Notes: generated by a model not told the origin, from the letters alone. Positions 51,464-60,876 are shown, counted from the stretch's first letter. The stretch is 64,000 bases of DNA from Liminaster sp017519885 (GCA_017519885.1 JAFWRO010000060.1:1-64000); one strand, 5' to 3'. Numbers and translations: made by a program.

Positions 51464-54127
51464 ATGAAAAAAATCCTACTCCTCGCGGTCGCTATGCTGC
51501 TGACTGCATCGACAATGGATGCCCAGAGTCGCAAGACGTGGGACTTCCGCAATGGCATGAGTGATGCCACAAAACTCGACCTCAATACCGACACCCAGCT
51601 TTGGGGTGCCAACCGTACCACCGACGATGGTGAAGTCTATGGCTGGAAGAATGTTGCTACGCTCAGCAGTACCTTCATCGCCAATGGCAATCCCATCAAG
51701 GAATTCGAAGGACTCTCATTCGGCGGTACTCTCAGTGCCAACTCCATCCTCATCGATGCCACTACCTTCCGTTTGGGTCGCAAGGACAACACCATCACAT
51801 TGCCCAAACTTGCCAATGGACAAACCGTTACGCTCATTGCTCGTTCAGCAAATGCCACTGCCACCGATCGCGGCTTCGTCTCGGGCAATTCGAACATGAC
51901 CTACATCTCCGGTCCTGATGGCGGCATCTGCTTAGGTCGTAGTGCCGAAGGTGCCAGTGAGGACGGCAACTACACCCTCGTTTGGGAAGTGACAACTGCC
52001 GAAACCGATTCGGTGGAGTGCATCATCAAGGTTGTGACTGGTGGTCTCGACATCGGCTTGATTATGATAGACAACGGTGACGAACCTGAGATTGAAACTG
52101 ATGCCAATGTGGGCTTCATCTATCAAGGCGATTTTGACAGCGAGCCTCTCTACATCGGCACGGGTATCGCCGATCATGCCACCATAACTCCGATTCCACT
52201 GCAAGAATGTTCTGATGGTACGATCTCGAAAGATAGCCTCATGACATTCGATGTCTTAGTCATTGCAAGGTCTGCTGCGGAAGAAACGACAAGCATTGTT
52301 GACCAAGCTGGCAAGTTTTTCGAAAGTCTTTTGAATTTTGTACCTATCCTCACGACAAGCCCCAGGACACAATTTGGTGCAGGTGCAAGATTTAATTCAA
52401 ATAGCTATGGCTTTACTGTCTCAGAAGACTTGCTCGAAGAGGAACTCTTCAACGACGTGCAGTTCGAAGAAACCGAAAATGGTTTCATTTTGCCAATATT
52501 CGATCCTTCCATTACAGGTCAGGAACTCGTCTATGGTGTTGATTTACTCGAAGACTTCGCTGATGATGAAGTTTTTGCCACAATTGATGGGCACACAGCC
52601 ATTCACGTACATGGCAAGAAGAATGCGCTCATGGTTATTCCGTTCAACGAAAATGCTATCCTCGAATACGGCCTGCACGACAGCGGCAACACCCTGCTCC
52701 AGAACGCCATCAAGTACCTGAAGCAGACCAAGGGCGAAGTGCTCACCGCCTCGAAGCCTACTGCAACCTTAGCCTACGAGGATGGAGTGACCACCGTAAC
52801 GTTGAAGTCTGCCATTGCCGGAGCGAAGATCTATTACACTATCGATGGCTCTGAACCTAACTTGAATAGCCCACGTTATTCCGAGCCACTAGTCTTTACC
52901 CAGCCTGCCGTCATCAAGGCATTCGTCAAGGCTCCTGCCTATTATGATTCGCCAGTTCTCGAACAGGAGGTTGCAATCAAGACCGTGCTGCAGGCTCCCG
53001 TTGTAAGTCTCGAAGGCGCAGAAGGATTCACCACCATCACCCTAACCACTTCTGCTCCCGAAGCACAGATCTATTACAGCTTCAATGGTCAAAGTGCAAC
53101 TGATCGCGCCACACTCTATGCCGAGCCTATCGTCATCACCGAGCCAGGCACCATCACAGCATTTGCTTATGCCGATGGTTTCCTTGCTTCGGATTTGACT
53201 GTCGAAGATATTCCTGTGGGTGGTATTCCTGCCGTGAAGGACACTCTTGCACACTTCAATGCCGGTACCGTTGATTGGTTTGATAATGCCCTCATCGATG
53301 GTGTACCTGCTGCTGAGGTATTGACCGAAAACTGGAAAGTCAACCAGGCCTATTACTTCGGAAAGAGCGCTTGGAACTTCTACAGCGACGAAGTTGACCA
53401 TACTGAAATCGTTTATGACGAAGATGGCGTAACTCCTTTGAAGGACATCAACGGCAACGACTCAATCAAGACCATCTACAAGCCTGCTACCGACAACCTG
53501 CGTGTAGCAACTTCAGCCACCGATACACAGTGGGCCATAAAGTCGAACGGACAGGTCTTCACAGGCGAAACCAACCTTAGCCCTGCCGGATATGCCTATA
53601 CCGCAGGTGCTTCGGCCAATCGTTATTACGACACCGCACTCGATTGCATTGGAGGAAATGCCACACAGGGTGCTTTGACCTTCGGCGGCAAGAAATCAGG
53701 TGAGCCTTATTCGGGACGTCTCGAATCGACCGTTCCTTTCGAGACTCCATTCGACATTGTCATCTACGGCGGCAATGGTAGCACCGACCAGCCGAACATC
53801 AAAATCGAAGTATCTGCCGATGGCGAAACTTGGACAAGCCTTGGCCTTGCCAAAGCAGCAACCACACAGCGTCATATCCGCAAGACACGCGTTCACTACG
53901 ACGAGGCAGGCACTTACTACGTTCGTCTGAATCAAACGGGTGGCTCAAGCAAGTTCCAAGTATATGACCTTCTCGTAGTTTCGACCGATGGAAAGACGGG
54001 AATCGAAACTGCAACGCTGCAACGCTGCAACACAGGCATCATCTACGACCTCTTCGGACGTAAGGTTGAAAGTCCCGTCAAGGATCAGATTTACTTCCAG
54101 GATGGCAAGAAGATGATTCTTCGCTAA
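51464..54127 (+). CDS. secreted multidomain protein with chitobiase-type repeats, 887 aa
   Basis: Signal peptide (1-20). An N-terminal beta-sandwich of about 200 residues (KTWDFRNGMSDATKLDL ... TVTLIARSA) resembles the WDF-type domains on exported Prevotella pectin proteins. Two Fn3-associated/CHB_HEX_C repeats follow (KIYYTIDGSEPNLNSPRYSEP at 425-505, shown here as IYYTIDGSEPN; and QIYYSFNGQSAT at 507-585), then a second sandwich (about 690-850). The tail IYDLFGRKVE...KKMILR is like that of the lyase at 31224. No catalytic domain is recognised, so it is probably a glycan-binding surface or secreted protein; a new enzyme cannot be excluded. Confidence 0.72.
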   Translation: MKKILLLAVAMLLTASTMDAQSRKTWDFRNGMSDATKLDLNTDTQLWGANRTTDDGEVYGWKNVATLSSTFIANGNPIKEFEGLSFGGTLSANSILIDATTFRLGRKDNTITLPKLANGQTVTLIARSANATATDRGFVSGNSNMTYISGPDGGICLGRSAEGASEDGNYTLVWEVTTAETDSVECIIKVVTGGLDIGLIMIDNGDEPEIETDANVGFIYQGDFDSEPLYIGTGIADHATITPIPLQECSDGTISKDSLMTFDVLVIARSAAEETTSIVDQAGKFFESLLNFVPILTTSPRTQFGAGARFNSNSYGFTVSEDLLEEELFNDVQFEETENGFILPIFDPSITGQELVYGVDLLEDFADDEVFATIDGHTAIHVHGKKNALMVIPFNENAILEYGLHDSGNTLLQNAIKYLKQTKGEVLTASKPTATLAYEDGVTTVTLKSAIAGAKIYYTIDGSEPNLNSPRYSEPLVFTQPAVIKAFVKAPAYYDSPVLEQEVAIKTVLQAPVVSLEGAEGFTTITLTTSAPEAQIYYSFNGQSATDRATLYAEPIVITEPGTITAFAYADGFLASDLTVEDIPVGGIPAVKDTLAHFNAGTVDWFDNALIDGVPAAEVLTENWKVNQAYYFGKSAWNFYSDEVDHTEIVYDEDGVTPLKDINGNDSIKTIYKPATDNLRVATSATDTQWAIKSNGQVFTGETNLSPAGYAYTAGASANRYYDTALDCIGGNATQGALTFGGKKSGEPYSGRLESTVPFETPFDIVIYGGNGSTDQPNIKIEVSADGETWTSLGLAKAATTQRHIRKTRVHYDEAGTYYVRLNQTGGSSKFQVYDLLVVSTDGKTGIETATLQRCNTGIIYDLFGRKVESPVKDQIYFQDGKKMILR

Positions 54128-54141
54128 ACCCTTATCATTTT

Positions 54142-54166
54142 GGAGCCTATATTCTTTATAGGCTCC
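54142..54166 (+). terminator. terminator of the FAS1-SusCD locus
   Basis: GGAGCCTATA/TATAGGCTCC, a 10-bp stem with a 5-nt loop, 14 bp after the stop at 54127. The following ATAGTTT is only weakly T-rich. Confidence 0.6.
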
Positions 54167-54180
54167 ATAGTTTCATATTA

Positions 54181-54284
54181 CGGCTACGGCCAAAAACTAT
54201 CGGCTACAGCCGAACAACCATCGGCAATAGCCAAACTACCATCGGCAACAGCCAAACTACTATCGGCATCAGCCAAATCACTAT
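54181..54284 (+). repeat. 21-bp tandem array ending in the regulator's start codon
   Basis: Five units at 54181-54200 (20 bp), 54201-54221, 54222-54242, 54243-54263 and 54264-54284. The pattern is CGGC, two or three variable bases, AGCCAAA, a short AC-rich stretch, and a final AT. GGC and GCC in each unit can pair. The final AT of the last unit is the A and T of the ATG at 54283. No TAnnTTTG box lies between the terminator at 54142-54166 and the gene. Confidence 0.85.
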
Positions 54285-55836
54285 GAATAACCCTATCTAT
54301 CGCTTTCTCAGTTATCTAATACTCATTGCAGCAATTGCGCTAACGTCCGCTTGCACAGAAGTGAAGACCTACAAGATTGGTGTTTCACAATGTGGATCTG
54401 GACAATGGCGTGAGAAGGTGAACGATGAGATGTTGGCAGCACAACACCTTTATGAAAAGAATGTAAAGGTGATCATTGCCAACGCTCACGACGATACCCA
54501 ACTGCAAATCAATCAGATTGACAGTCTTGTCAACGAAGGTATCGACCTTCTTGTGGTGGCTCCCAATGAGTCATCACAACTAAGTGCGACCATTTCAGAA
54601 GTTCGAAAGAAAGGACTCCCAGTCATCTTCTTCGACCGCAAGGCTGTCACCGACGACTATACGGCATTTATTGGATGCAGCAATGTGGAAGCAGGACGTG
54701 CATCGGGAGAATATTCCATCCAAGTGGTCGAATCGATGTCCATCAGCGGAAGGAAACCTTTCATTATGGAGATAACCGGCAACATGAGTACTTCCCCAGC
54801 ACAGGAACGTCATGAAGGTTTTGCGCAAGTGATGGCTGCTCACGATGAAGTCAGTTATGTCTGTCGTGAAGGCGATTGGACATCAGAAGAGGCTTGCCGT
54901 ATTACCGAAGAGCAAATCAAGACGGGCATCCTTCCCGATTTGGTGTTCTGCCACAATGATGGTATGGCCACAGGTGTCTATAAGGCTATCGTCGAGAAAA
55001 AAGTAGAAGGAAAGATAAAGATTCTGGGTATTGATGGTCTTCCAGGCGAAGGCATCGAATACGTGCAATTCGGTCATCAGGTAGGTTCGTACATCTACCC
55101 CACCCACGGCGAAAAGATTGTGCGATTGGCCTTGGATATCTTGACAGGCAAATACTATGAGCGGGAAAACATCCTGCAAGGAATGATGATCACACCCGAG
55201 AATGTGAATCTCGTCGATCTCAACAGTCGTGAACTCATGAAGCAGAATCACGACCTCATCATCATCCACGACAAGCTTGAGAAGTCGCTCAAGCTACAGG
55301 ACACGGAGCACAAGATGCTCGTCGCCAGCCTTATCGGAATGGCCTTACTCGCCATAGCGGTCGTTCTTGCTCTCTACGCCTATTGGCAGTCGCGCCGGAC
55401 GCTGCGCCTTCGCCAGTCGATGAACGAGGAACAGACGCTCTTTTACACCGATGCCAGCAACCGCAAACTGCACGAACTCTTCATCATCCCCGAAGAGCAA
55501 TTGCCGCAACCACGTTCACAGGATATGATCTTTGCCGAACAGTTGAACGAAACCATTCGCAAGAACATGTCGAACCCCAACCTGAAAATGGAGGATTTGG
55601 GCGAAGAGATGGGATTGAGTCGCGTTCAGTTGTATCGAAAAGTGAAAGCCATCACAGGACTGACACCCGTCGAATTGTTGCGACAAATGAGACTCCAAAA
55701 GGCCTATTCCCTGCTCACTTCCACCACAAAGACCATCTCTGAGATAGCATACGAGGTAGGGTTTGGCACCCCGGGTTACTTCTCAAATTGCTTCAAAAAA
55801 CAATTCGGAAAATATCCAACGGATTTACGAACATAG
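54283..55836 (+). CDS. membrane-spanning regulator: periplasmic sugar-binding domain, one helix, AraC DNA-binding domain, no kinase
   Basis: N-terminal hydrophobic signal or anchor (residues 6-24). Residues 28-312 form a periplasmic-binding domain of the ribose/LacI-type (KIGVSQCGSGQWREKVNDEM, LLVVAPNESS, VIFFDRKAV, IMEITGNMSTSPAQERHEGF, VFCHNDGMATGVYKAI, ILGIDGLPGEGIEYV). A helix (317-344) leads into one membrane helix (345-368), a 45-residue cytoplasmic linker and an AraC HTH domain (413-517: LGEEMGLSRVQLYRKVKAITG, ISEIAYEVGFGTPGYFSNCFKKQFG). HisKA, HATPase and receiver domains are all absent. Ligand is probably fructose or a fructan product, from the GH32 locus downstream. Confidence 0.88.
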   Translation: MNNPIYRFLSYLILIAAIALTSACTEVKTYKIGVSQCGSGQWREKVNDEMLAAQHLYEKNVKVIIANAHDDTQLQINQIDSLVNEGIDLLVVAPNESSQLSATISEVRKKGLPVIFFDRKAVTDDYTAFIGCSNVEAGRASGEYSIQVVESMSISGRKPFIMEITGNMSTSPAQERHEGFAQVMAAHDEVSYVCREGDWTSEEACRITEEQIKTGILPDLVFCHNDGMATGVYKAIVEKKVEGKIKILGIDGLPGEGIEYVQFGHQVGSYIYPTHGEKIVRLALDILTGKYYERENILQGMMITPENVNLVDLNSRELMKQNHDLIIIHDKLEKSLKLQDTEHKMLVASLIGMALLAIAVVLALYAYWQSRRTLRLRQSMNEEQTLFYTDASNRKLHELFIIPEEQLPQPRSQDMIFAEQLNETIRKNMSNPNLKMEDLGEEMGLSRVQLYRKVKAITGLTPVELLRQMRLQKAYSLLTSTTKTISEIAYEVGFGTPGYFSNCFKKQFGKYPTDLRT

Positions 55837-55861
55837 TAAATTTCACTAATGTTGCACGTAA

Positions 55862-55887
55862 AATTTTTGATTTTTAAGTCAAAAATT
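55862..55887. terminator. stem-loop after the regulator gene
   Basis: AATTTTTGA and TCAAAAATT form a 9-bp stem with an 8-nt loop, 26 bp after the regulator stop. It is AT-rich; terminator function is tentative. Confidence 0.35.
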
Positions 55888-55912
55888 GATACATGAAACA
55901 TTTTTTGTATCA
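55887..55912. promoter_or_regulatory. candidate operator upstream of the fructan susC promoter
   Basis: TGATACA (55887-55893) and TGTATCA (55906-55912) form an inverted pair with 19 bp between half-site starts. They lie about 40-65 bp upstream of the -7 box, where an AraC-type activator would be expected to bind. Confidence 0.35.
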
Positions 55913-55952
55913 GTTGAACGATTTTTACTATCCATCGAATATAATATATTAT

Positions 55953-55960
55953 TATATTTG
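55953..55960 (+). promoter_or_regulatory. promoter -7 box of the fructan/levan locus
   Basis: TATATTTG, 45 bp before the susC ATG at 56006. No clear TTTG at -33, as expected for an activator-dependent promoter. Confidence 0.6.
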
Positions 55961-56005
55961 CACCAAAAATAATCACCATATTACTAACTTAATACACAAT
56001 CAACA

Positions 56006-59000
56006 ATGGAACAACTAAAGAAACTTTTTCTCAGTTCGTTGATTCTTCTGACAAGTACTATAATGTACGCGCAGAGTGAAATCAAGGGCACCGTCCTCGA
56101 TGACCTGGGCGAAACAGTCATTGGTGCCACGGTATTGGAGAAAGGTACGACGAACGGTACGATTACCGATTTCGACGGAAACTTCTCCTTGAAGGTTGAC
56201 GCCGGCAAGACGTTGGTTATCTCCTACGTGGGTTACAAGACAATTGAGGTCCCTGCCCAGAACGGCATGACCGTTACCCTTTCCGAAGACGCCGAGATGC
56301 TCGAGGAACTTGTGGTGACCGGTTATACCGTGCAGCGTAAGGCTGACTTGACGGGCGCCATCTCGATGGTCAGCGTCGATGAAATGTCGAAGCAAAACGA
56401 AAACAACCCGATGAAGGCCCTGCAAGGACGTGTACCAGGCATGAACATCTCAGCCGACGGTAATCCTTCGGGCGCTGCTACGGTTCGAATTCGTGGTGTC
56501 GGTACCCTTAACGACAACGACCCACTCTACATCATCGACGGTGTGCCCACCAAGGCTGGTATGCACGAATTGAACGGCAACGATATCGAGAGCATCCAGG
56601 TATTGAAGGATGCCGCTTCGGCCTCTATCTACGGTAGCCGCGCTGCCAATGGTGTCATCATCATCACCACCAAGAAAGGCAAGGACGGCAAGGTAAAGGT
56701 TAACTTCGACGGATCGTTGGCCACTTCATTCTACACCAACAAGATCGAAACCATGAACGCCAGCGAATGGGGTCGCGCCTATTGGCAGGCAAGCGTGAAC
56801 GACGGTCTCAATCCAAGCAACAATAACCTTGGCTACAACTTCGATTGGGGCTATGACAAGATGGGCAACCCCGTCCTGAACAACATGACGATGAACATGT
56901 TCCTCGACGAGAACGCCAGCGTACGTGCCGGTGATACCGACTGGTTCGACGAAATCACCCGTACTGGTGTCGTTCAGAATTACAACGTATCGGTCAGCAA
57001 CGGCTCCGACAAGGGCAGCTCGTTCTTCTCGATGGGTTACTACGACAACCAGGGTACCATCAAGGACAGCTACTTCAACCGCTTCTCCGGTCGTGCCAAC
57101 AACGACTTCAAGCTCTACGACGGCAAGGTTGTGATTGGCGAAAACTTCTCAATCAACCGCACCAAGGGTGTCGATGCTCCTGGCGGCGTGCTCGAACACG
57201 CACTTGAGTTCAACCCCAACTTCCCCATCTATGCCGAAAACGGCAAGTATGCACAGGCACTCGGCGCTTATTCCGAGCGCGAGAACCCACTCAGCATGAT
57301 TGACAACACGAAGGACAACGTCTATACACAGTGGCGTATGTTCGGCGACGCTCATGCAAGCATCACTCCTTTCAAGAACTTCACCATCCGCACCACCTTG
57401 GGTATGGATTACACCCAGAAGGAGCAGCGATTCTTCACCTATCCTATTGCCAATGGTAAGGTGATGCGCACCGACTCGGCTGTTGAATCGAAACAGGAGC
57501 ACACGATGCGTTGGACATGGAATGCCATCGCTACCTATAATCTCGAAATCGGTCGTCATCGTGCCGACGCCATGATCGGTACCGAGGTCAACCGCCAGGA
57601 TTACAAGATGAGCAGCGCCAAGCGCTACGAGCTCGCCATTCTGAACACCGACTACATGTGGCCATCGGCTGGTGCAGGTCGTCAGTTGGCCGAAGGCTTT
57701 GGCGAAGGATTCAGCCTTGTTTCCTACTTCGGTAAGGTCAACTATACATATAATGAAAAATATCTCGCATCGTTCACCATTCGTCGAGATGGTTCGAGCC
57801 GCTTCGGTTCCCAAAACCAGTACGGTATCTTCCCATCCGTTTCTGCAGGTTGGCGTATCTCCGAGGAGAAGTTCATGGAACCCACTCGTGGTTGGCTTGA
57901 CAACTTGAAGATCCGTTACTCTTGGGGACAGACAGGTAACCAGGAAATCTCCAACACCGCACGCTACACCCTCTACAAGTCGGTCGTTTCGACAGGTCTT
58001 TGGGGCAGTGGCCAGGCAGGTACCAGCTACGACATCTCGGGTATCAACGGTGGTTATGACCTCGCCAATGGTTACGTTCGCAACCAGCGCGGCAACGACG
58101 AAATCAAGTGGGAGACCACCACGCAGCACAACGTCGGTATCGACTACGCTATGTTCCACAACGAGATCTACGGCAGCTTCGACTGGTTCAACAAGAAGAC
58201 CACCGACATCCTCCTCTTCATGGAAGGCATTGCAGCCATGGGCGAAGGCTCAGGACAGTGGATCAACGCCGGCGAAATGAAGAACAACGGTTGGGAATTC
58301 AGCCTTGGCTATCGTCACAACCTGAAGAACGGCTTCTCTTGGGACATCAACGGCAACGTCAGCCAGTACATCAACGAAATCACCAAGCTTCCTGAGACGG
58401 TTGCAGCCAATGGCAAGTACGGTGGCAATGGCGTGAAGAGCGTAGTTGGTCACCCGATGTTCTCACAGGTAGGTTACATCTACGATGGCATCTTCAAGAG
58501 CCAGGAGGAGATCTACAACCACGCTACACAGGAAGGCGCAGGCCTCGGCCGCATCCGTTACAAGGATCTGAATGGCGATGGCCGCATCACCGAAGAGGAC
58601 CAGGATTGGATCTACGACCCGACACCAGCATTCACCTGGGGCTTGAACATCTACCTGCAATACAAGAACTGGGATATGACCATGTTCTGGCAGGGCGTTC
58701 AGGGCGTCGATGTCGATTGCCGTGGCTACAAGTCGCAAACCGACTTCTGGGCAAACTCAGCCATCAACGTACCTTATCTTAATAAGGGTGTGCGTGCACT
58801 CGATGCCTGGACACCAGCCAACCCCAACAGCGACATCCCGGCACTCACCACTTCCGATACCAACAACGAAGGTCGTGTATCGTCCTACTTCATCGAGGAC
58901 GGCAGCTACGTGAAGCTCCGCACCGTGCAGATTGGCTACAACCTCCCACAGAGCGTCAACGAGAAACTGCATGTCGATCGCATCCGTTTCTATGCATCTG

Positions 59001-59116
59001 CCCAGAACCTGCTCACCATCAAGAGCAGCAAGTTCACCGGTGCTGACCCCGAGAACCCTGGATTCAACTATCCTATTCCTCTCAACCTAACATTTGGCCT
59101 CAATGTTTCATTCTAA
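56006..59116 (+). CDS. SusC/RagA family TonB-linked outer membrane protein of the fructan/levan locus
   Basis: Signal peptide (1-22), carboxypeptidase-regulatory-like domain (EIKGTVLDDLGETVIGATV ... YVGYKTIEVP), the classical EELVVTGYTVQRKADLTGA linker, plug with NPMKALQGRVPGMNI, VRIRGVGTL, PLYIIDGVP and VLKDAASASIYGSRAANGV, and a barrel ending LNVSF (1036 aa in total). It is canonical, unlike the 46331 copy. By position it corresponds to BT1763, the levan SusC of B. thetaiotaomicron. Its SusD follows 18 bp downstream. Confidence 0.95.
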   Translation: MEQLKKLFLSSLILLTSTIMYAQSEIKGTVLDDLGETVIGATVLEKGTTNGTITDFDGNFSLKVDAGKTLVISYVGYKTIEVPAQNGMTVTLSEDAEMLEELVVTGYTVQRKADLTGAISMVSVDEMSKQNENNPMKALQGRVPGMNISADGNPSGAATVRIRGVGTLNDNDPLYIIDGVPTKAGMHELNGNDIESIQVLKDAASASIYGSRAANGVIIITTKKGKDGKVKVNFDGSLATSFYTNKIETMNASEWGRAYWQASVNDGLNPSNNNLGYNFDWGYDKMGNPVLNNMTMNMFLDENASVRAGDTDWFDEITRTGVVQNYNVSVSNGSDKGSSFFSMGYYDNQGTIKDSYFNRFSGRANNDFKLYDGKVVIGENFSINRTKGVDAPGGVLEHALEFNPNFPIYAENGKYAQALGAYSERENPLSMIDNTKDNVYTQWRMFGDAHASITPFKNFTIRTTLGMDYTQKEQRFFTYPIANGKVMRTDSAVESKQEHTMRWTWNAIATYNLEIGRHRADAMIGTEVNRQDYKMSSAKRYELAILNTDYMWPSAGAGRQLAEGFGEGFSLVSYFGKVNYTYNEKYLASFTIRRDGSSRFGSQNQYGIFPSVSAGWRISEEKFMEPTRGWLDNLKIRYSWGQTGNQEISNTARYTLYKSVVSTGLWGSGQAGTSYDISGINGGYDLANGYVRNQRGNDEIKWETTTQHNVGIDYAMFHNEIYGSFDWFNKKTTDILLFMEGIAAMGEGSGQWINAGEMKNNGWEFSLGYRHNLKNGFSWDINGNVSQYINEITKLPETVAANGKYGGNGVKSVVGHPMFSQVGYIYDGIFKSQEEIYNHATQEGAGLGRIRYKDLNGDGRITEEDQDWIYDPTPAFTWGLNIYLQYKNWDMTMFWQGVQGVDVDCRGYKSQTDFWANSAINVPYLNKGVRALDAWTPANPNSDIPALTTSDTNNEGRVSSYFIEDGSYVKLRTVQIGYNLPQSVNEKLHVDRIRFYASAQNLLTIKSSKFTGADPENPGFNYPIPLNLTFGLNVSF

Positions 59117-59134
59117 ATAAACGATATCACGATT

Positions 59135-60874
59135 ATGAAAACGACATATAAACTTATTAGCGTAATCAGCATAATCTTTGGTATGACGAGCTGTTCCGAC
59201 TTCCTGGAGGAACAGGTGCCACAAGCCACGTTGACTCAGGACGAGGTAAAGAATCCTGAGTATGTCGACAATGTGCTCATTTCGGCTTATGCAGGCCTCG
59301 TTACCATCGAGGATATGAATGCTTCCTTCTCGCTCTGGAACTACGACACCCGTTCGGACGACGCCTATGTTGGCGGTTCGGATTTCTCCGATGGCGAACC
59401 TTTCCACCGCCTGGAGAAGAGCACAGGTGTGATGACCACCGACTGGCCATTCAGCTCCATCTGGAACAAGTTCTACAACTATCTTTCGCGTGTCAGCCTT
59501 TCGCTCGACATCCTTGCAAGTGCCGACCAGGAGAGCCCCATCATCCAGGAGCGTACTGCTGAGATGAAGTTCCTCCGTGCCTATGGTCACTTCCAGTTGA
59601 AGCGCCTCTTCAAGAAGATTCCTTTCGTGAACAAGCCCAACATGCAGGAAGCCGACTACAACGCTCTTTCGAACACCGAATATACCAACGACGAAGGCTG
59701 GCAGCAGATCATCAACGATCTCCAGGATGCCTACGCCGTGCTCCCCGCTGTGCAAAGCGAAAAGGGTCGCCCCACCAAGGCTGCCTGTGCCGCTTTCCTC
59801 GCAAAGGTTTATCTCTACAAGGCTTATCATCAGGATGATGCCAACACCAACCAGGTGACCTCCATCAGCTCGGAAGACCTTCAGAAGGTTGTCCAGTACA
59901 CCGAGGCTTCGCTCTACAGCGGCTACGGCCTCGAACCCGACCTTCACAACAACTTCCGTCCTGAGGAGCAGTACGAGAACGGCAAGGAGAGCATCTGGGC
60001 CATCCAGTATTCGCGCAACGACGGTACCGTCTATGGCAACCTCAACTTCTCCACCCGTCTTATCGTACCCTGTATTCCAAAGGTTCACGACTCGGGTTGC
60101 GACTTCTACAAGCCATCCATCAACCTCGTGAATGCCTATCGCACCAACAGCAACGGTCTTCCAATGGCCAGCAGTGCCACAACAGATGACTACAAGGTTG
60201 GTTCCAATCAAACCGTCGATCCACGCCTCTTCGTTACCGTGGGCGTTCCCGGCACTCCTTACATGTTCAACACGAACTTCATGATGTCCGAGTCGAATGC
60301 ATGGAGCCGTTCGGGTGGCACATTCGGCTACTTCGTTTCGTTGAAGCAGAATGTCGATCCTGCACTTACCGACATCTATCTCTACCTCTGCGACTCACAG
60401 TGGGCAAGTTCGATGAACCGCATCGTCTTCCGCTATGCCGACGTGCTCCTGATGCGTGCCGAAGCTCTTGCACAACTCGGTCAGACAGCCGAGGCCATCG
60501 CCCTCGTCAACCAGGTGCGCAAGCGTGCTGCCGATATGGCCAGCGCCAGCATCGTCTCCAACTACCCCAACAAGTACGGCGTACACTATGCAGTAGGTAT
60601 GTACAATGGTTCCTATTCGAAGGAGGAGGCCATGGAAATCGTGAAGACCGAGCGTCGTCTCGAATTGGCAATGGAGAGCGAGCGTTTCTTCGACCTCGTA
60701 CGCTGGGGTGACGCTGCCACCGTGCTCAATCGCTACTACTCGGAGGAAAGCCAGAAGATGATCTTCCTCGCAGGTTCACAATTCACGGCCAACAAGAACG
60801 AGTACCTTCCTGTACCTTGGGAGCAGATGGCTGCCTCCAACGGACACTATACGCAGAACTGCGGTCAGTGGTAA
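59135..60874 (+). CDS. SusD/RagB family lipoprotein of the fructan/levan locus, 579 aa
   Basis: Lipobox MTSC (residue 20). Canonical SusD features: DFLEEQVPQATLTQDEV, VDNVLISAYAGLVT, EMKFLRAYGHFQLKRLFKKIPFV, FRYADVLLMRAEALAQLG, INQVRKRA-like VNQVRKRAADM and the ERRLELAMESERFFDLVRW block, ending NEYLPVPWEQMAASNG. It binds the oligosaccharide at the cell surface and acts as the lid of the SusC at 56006. By position it corresponds to BT1762. Confidence 0.95.
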   Translation: MKTTYKLISVISIIFGMTSCSDFLEEQVPQATLTQDEVKNPEYVDNVLISAYAGLVTIEDMNASFSLWNYDTRSDDAYVGGSDFSDGEPFHRLEKSTGVMTTDWPFSSIWNKFYNYLSRVSLSLDILASADQESPIIQERTAEMKFLRAYGHFQLKRLFKKIPFVNKPNMQEADYNALSNTEYTNDEGWQQIINDLQDAYAVLPAVQSEKGRPTKAACAAFLAKVYLYKAYHQDDANTNQVTSISSEDLQKVVQYTEASLYSGYGLEPDLHNNFRPEEQYENGKESIWAIQYSRNDGTVYGNLNFSTRLIVPCIPKVHDSGCDFYKPSINLVNAYRTNSNGLPMASSATTDDYKVGSNQTVDPRLFVTVGVPGTPYMFNTNFMMSESNAWSRSGGTFGYFVSLKQNVDPALTDIYLYLCDSQWASSMNRIVFRYADVLLMRAEALAQLGQTAEAIALVNQVRKRAADMASASIVSNYPNKYGVHYAVGMYNGSYSKEEAMEIVKTERRLELAMESERFFDLVRWGDAATVLNRYYSEESQKMIFLAGSQFTANKNEYLPVPWEQMAASNGHYTQNCGQW

Positions 60875-60876
60875 TT

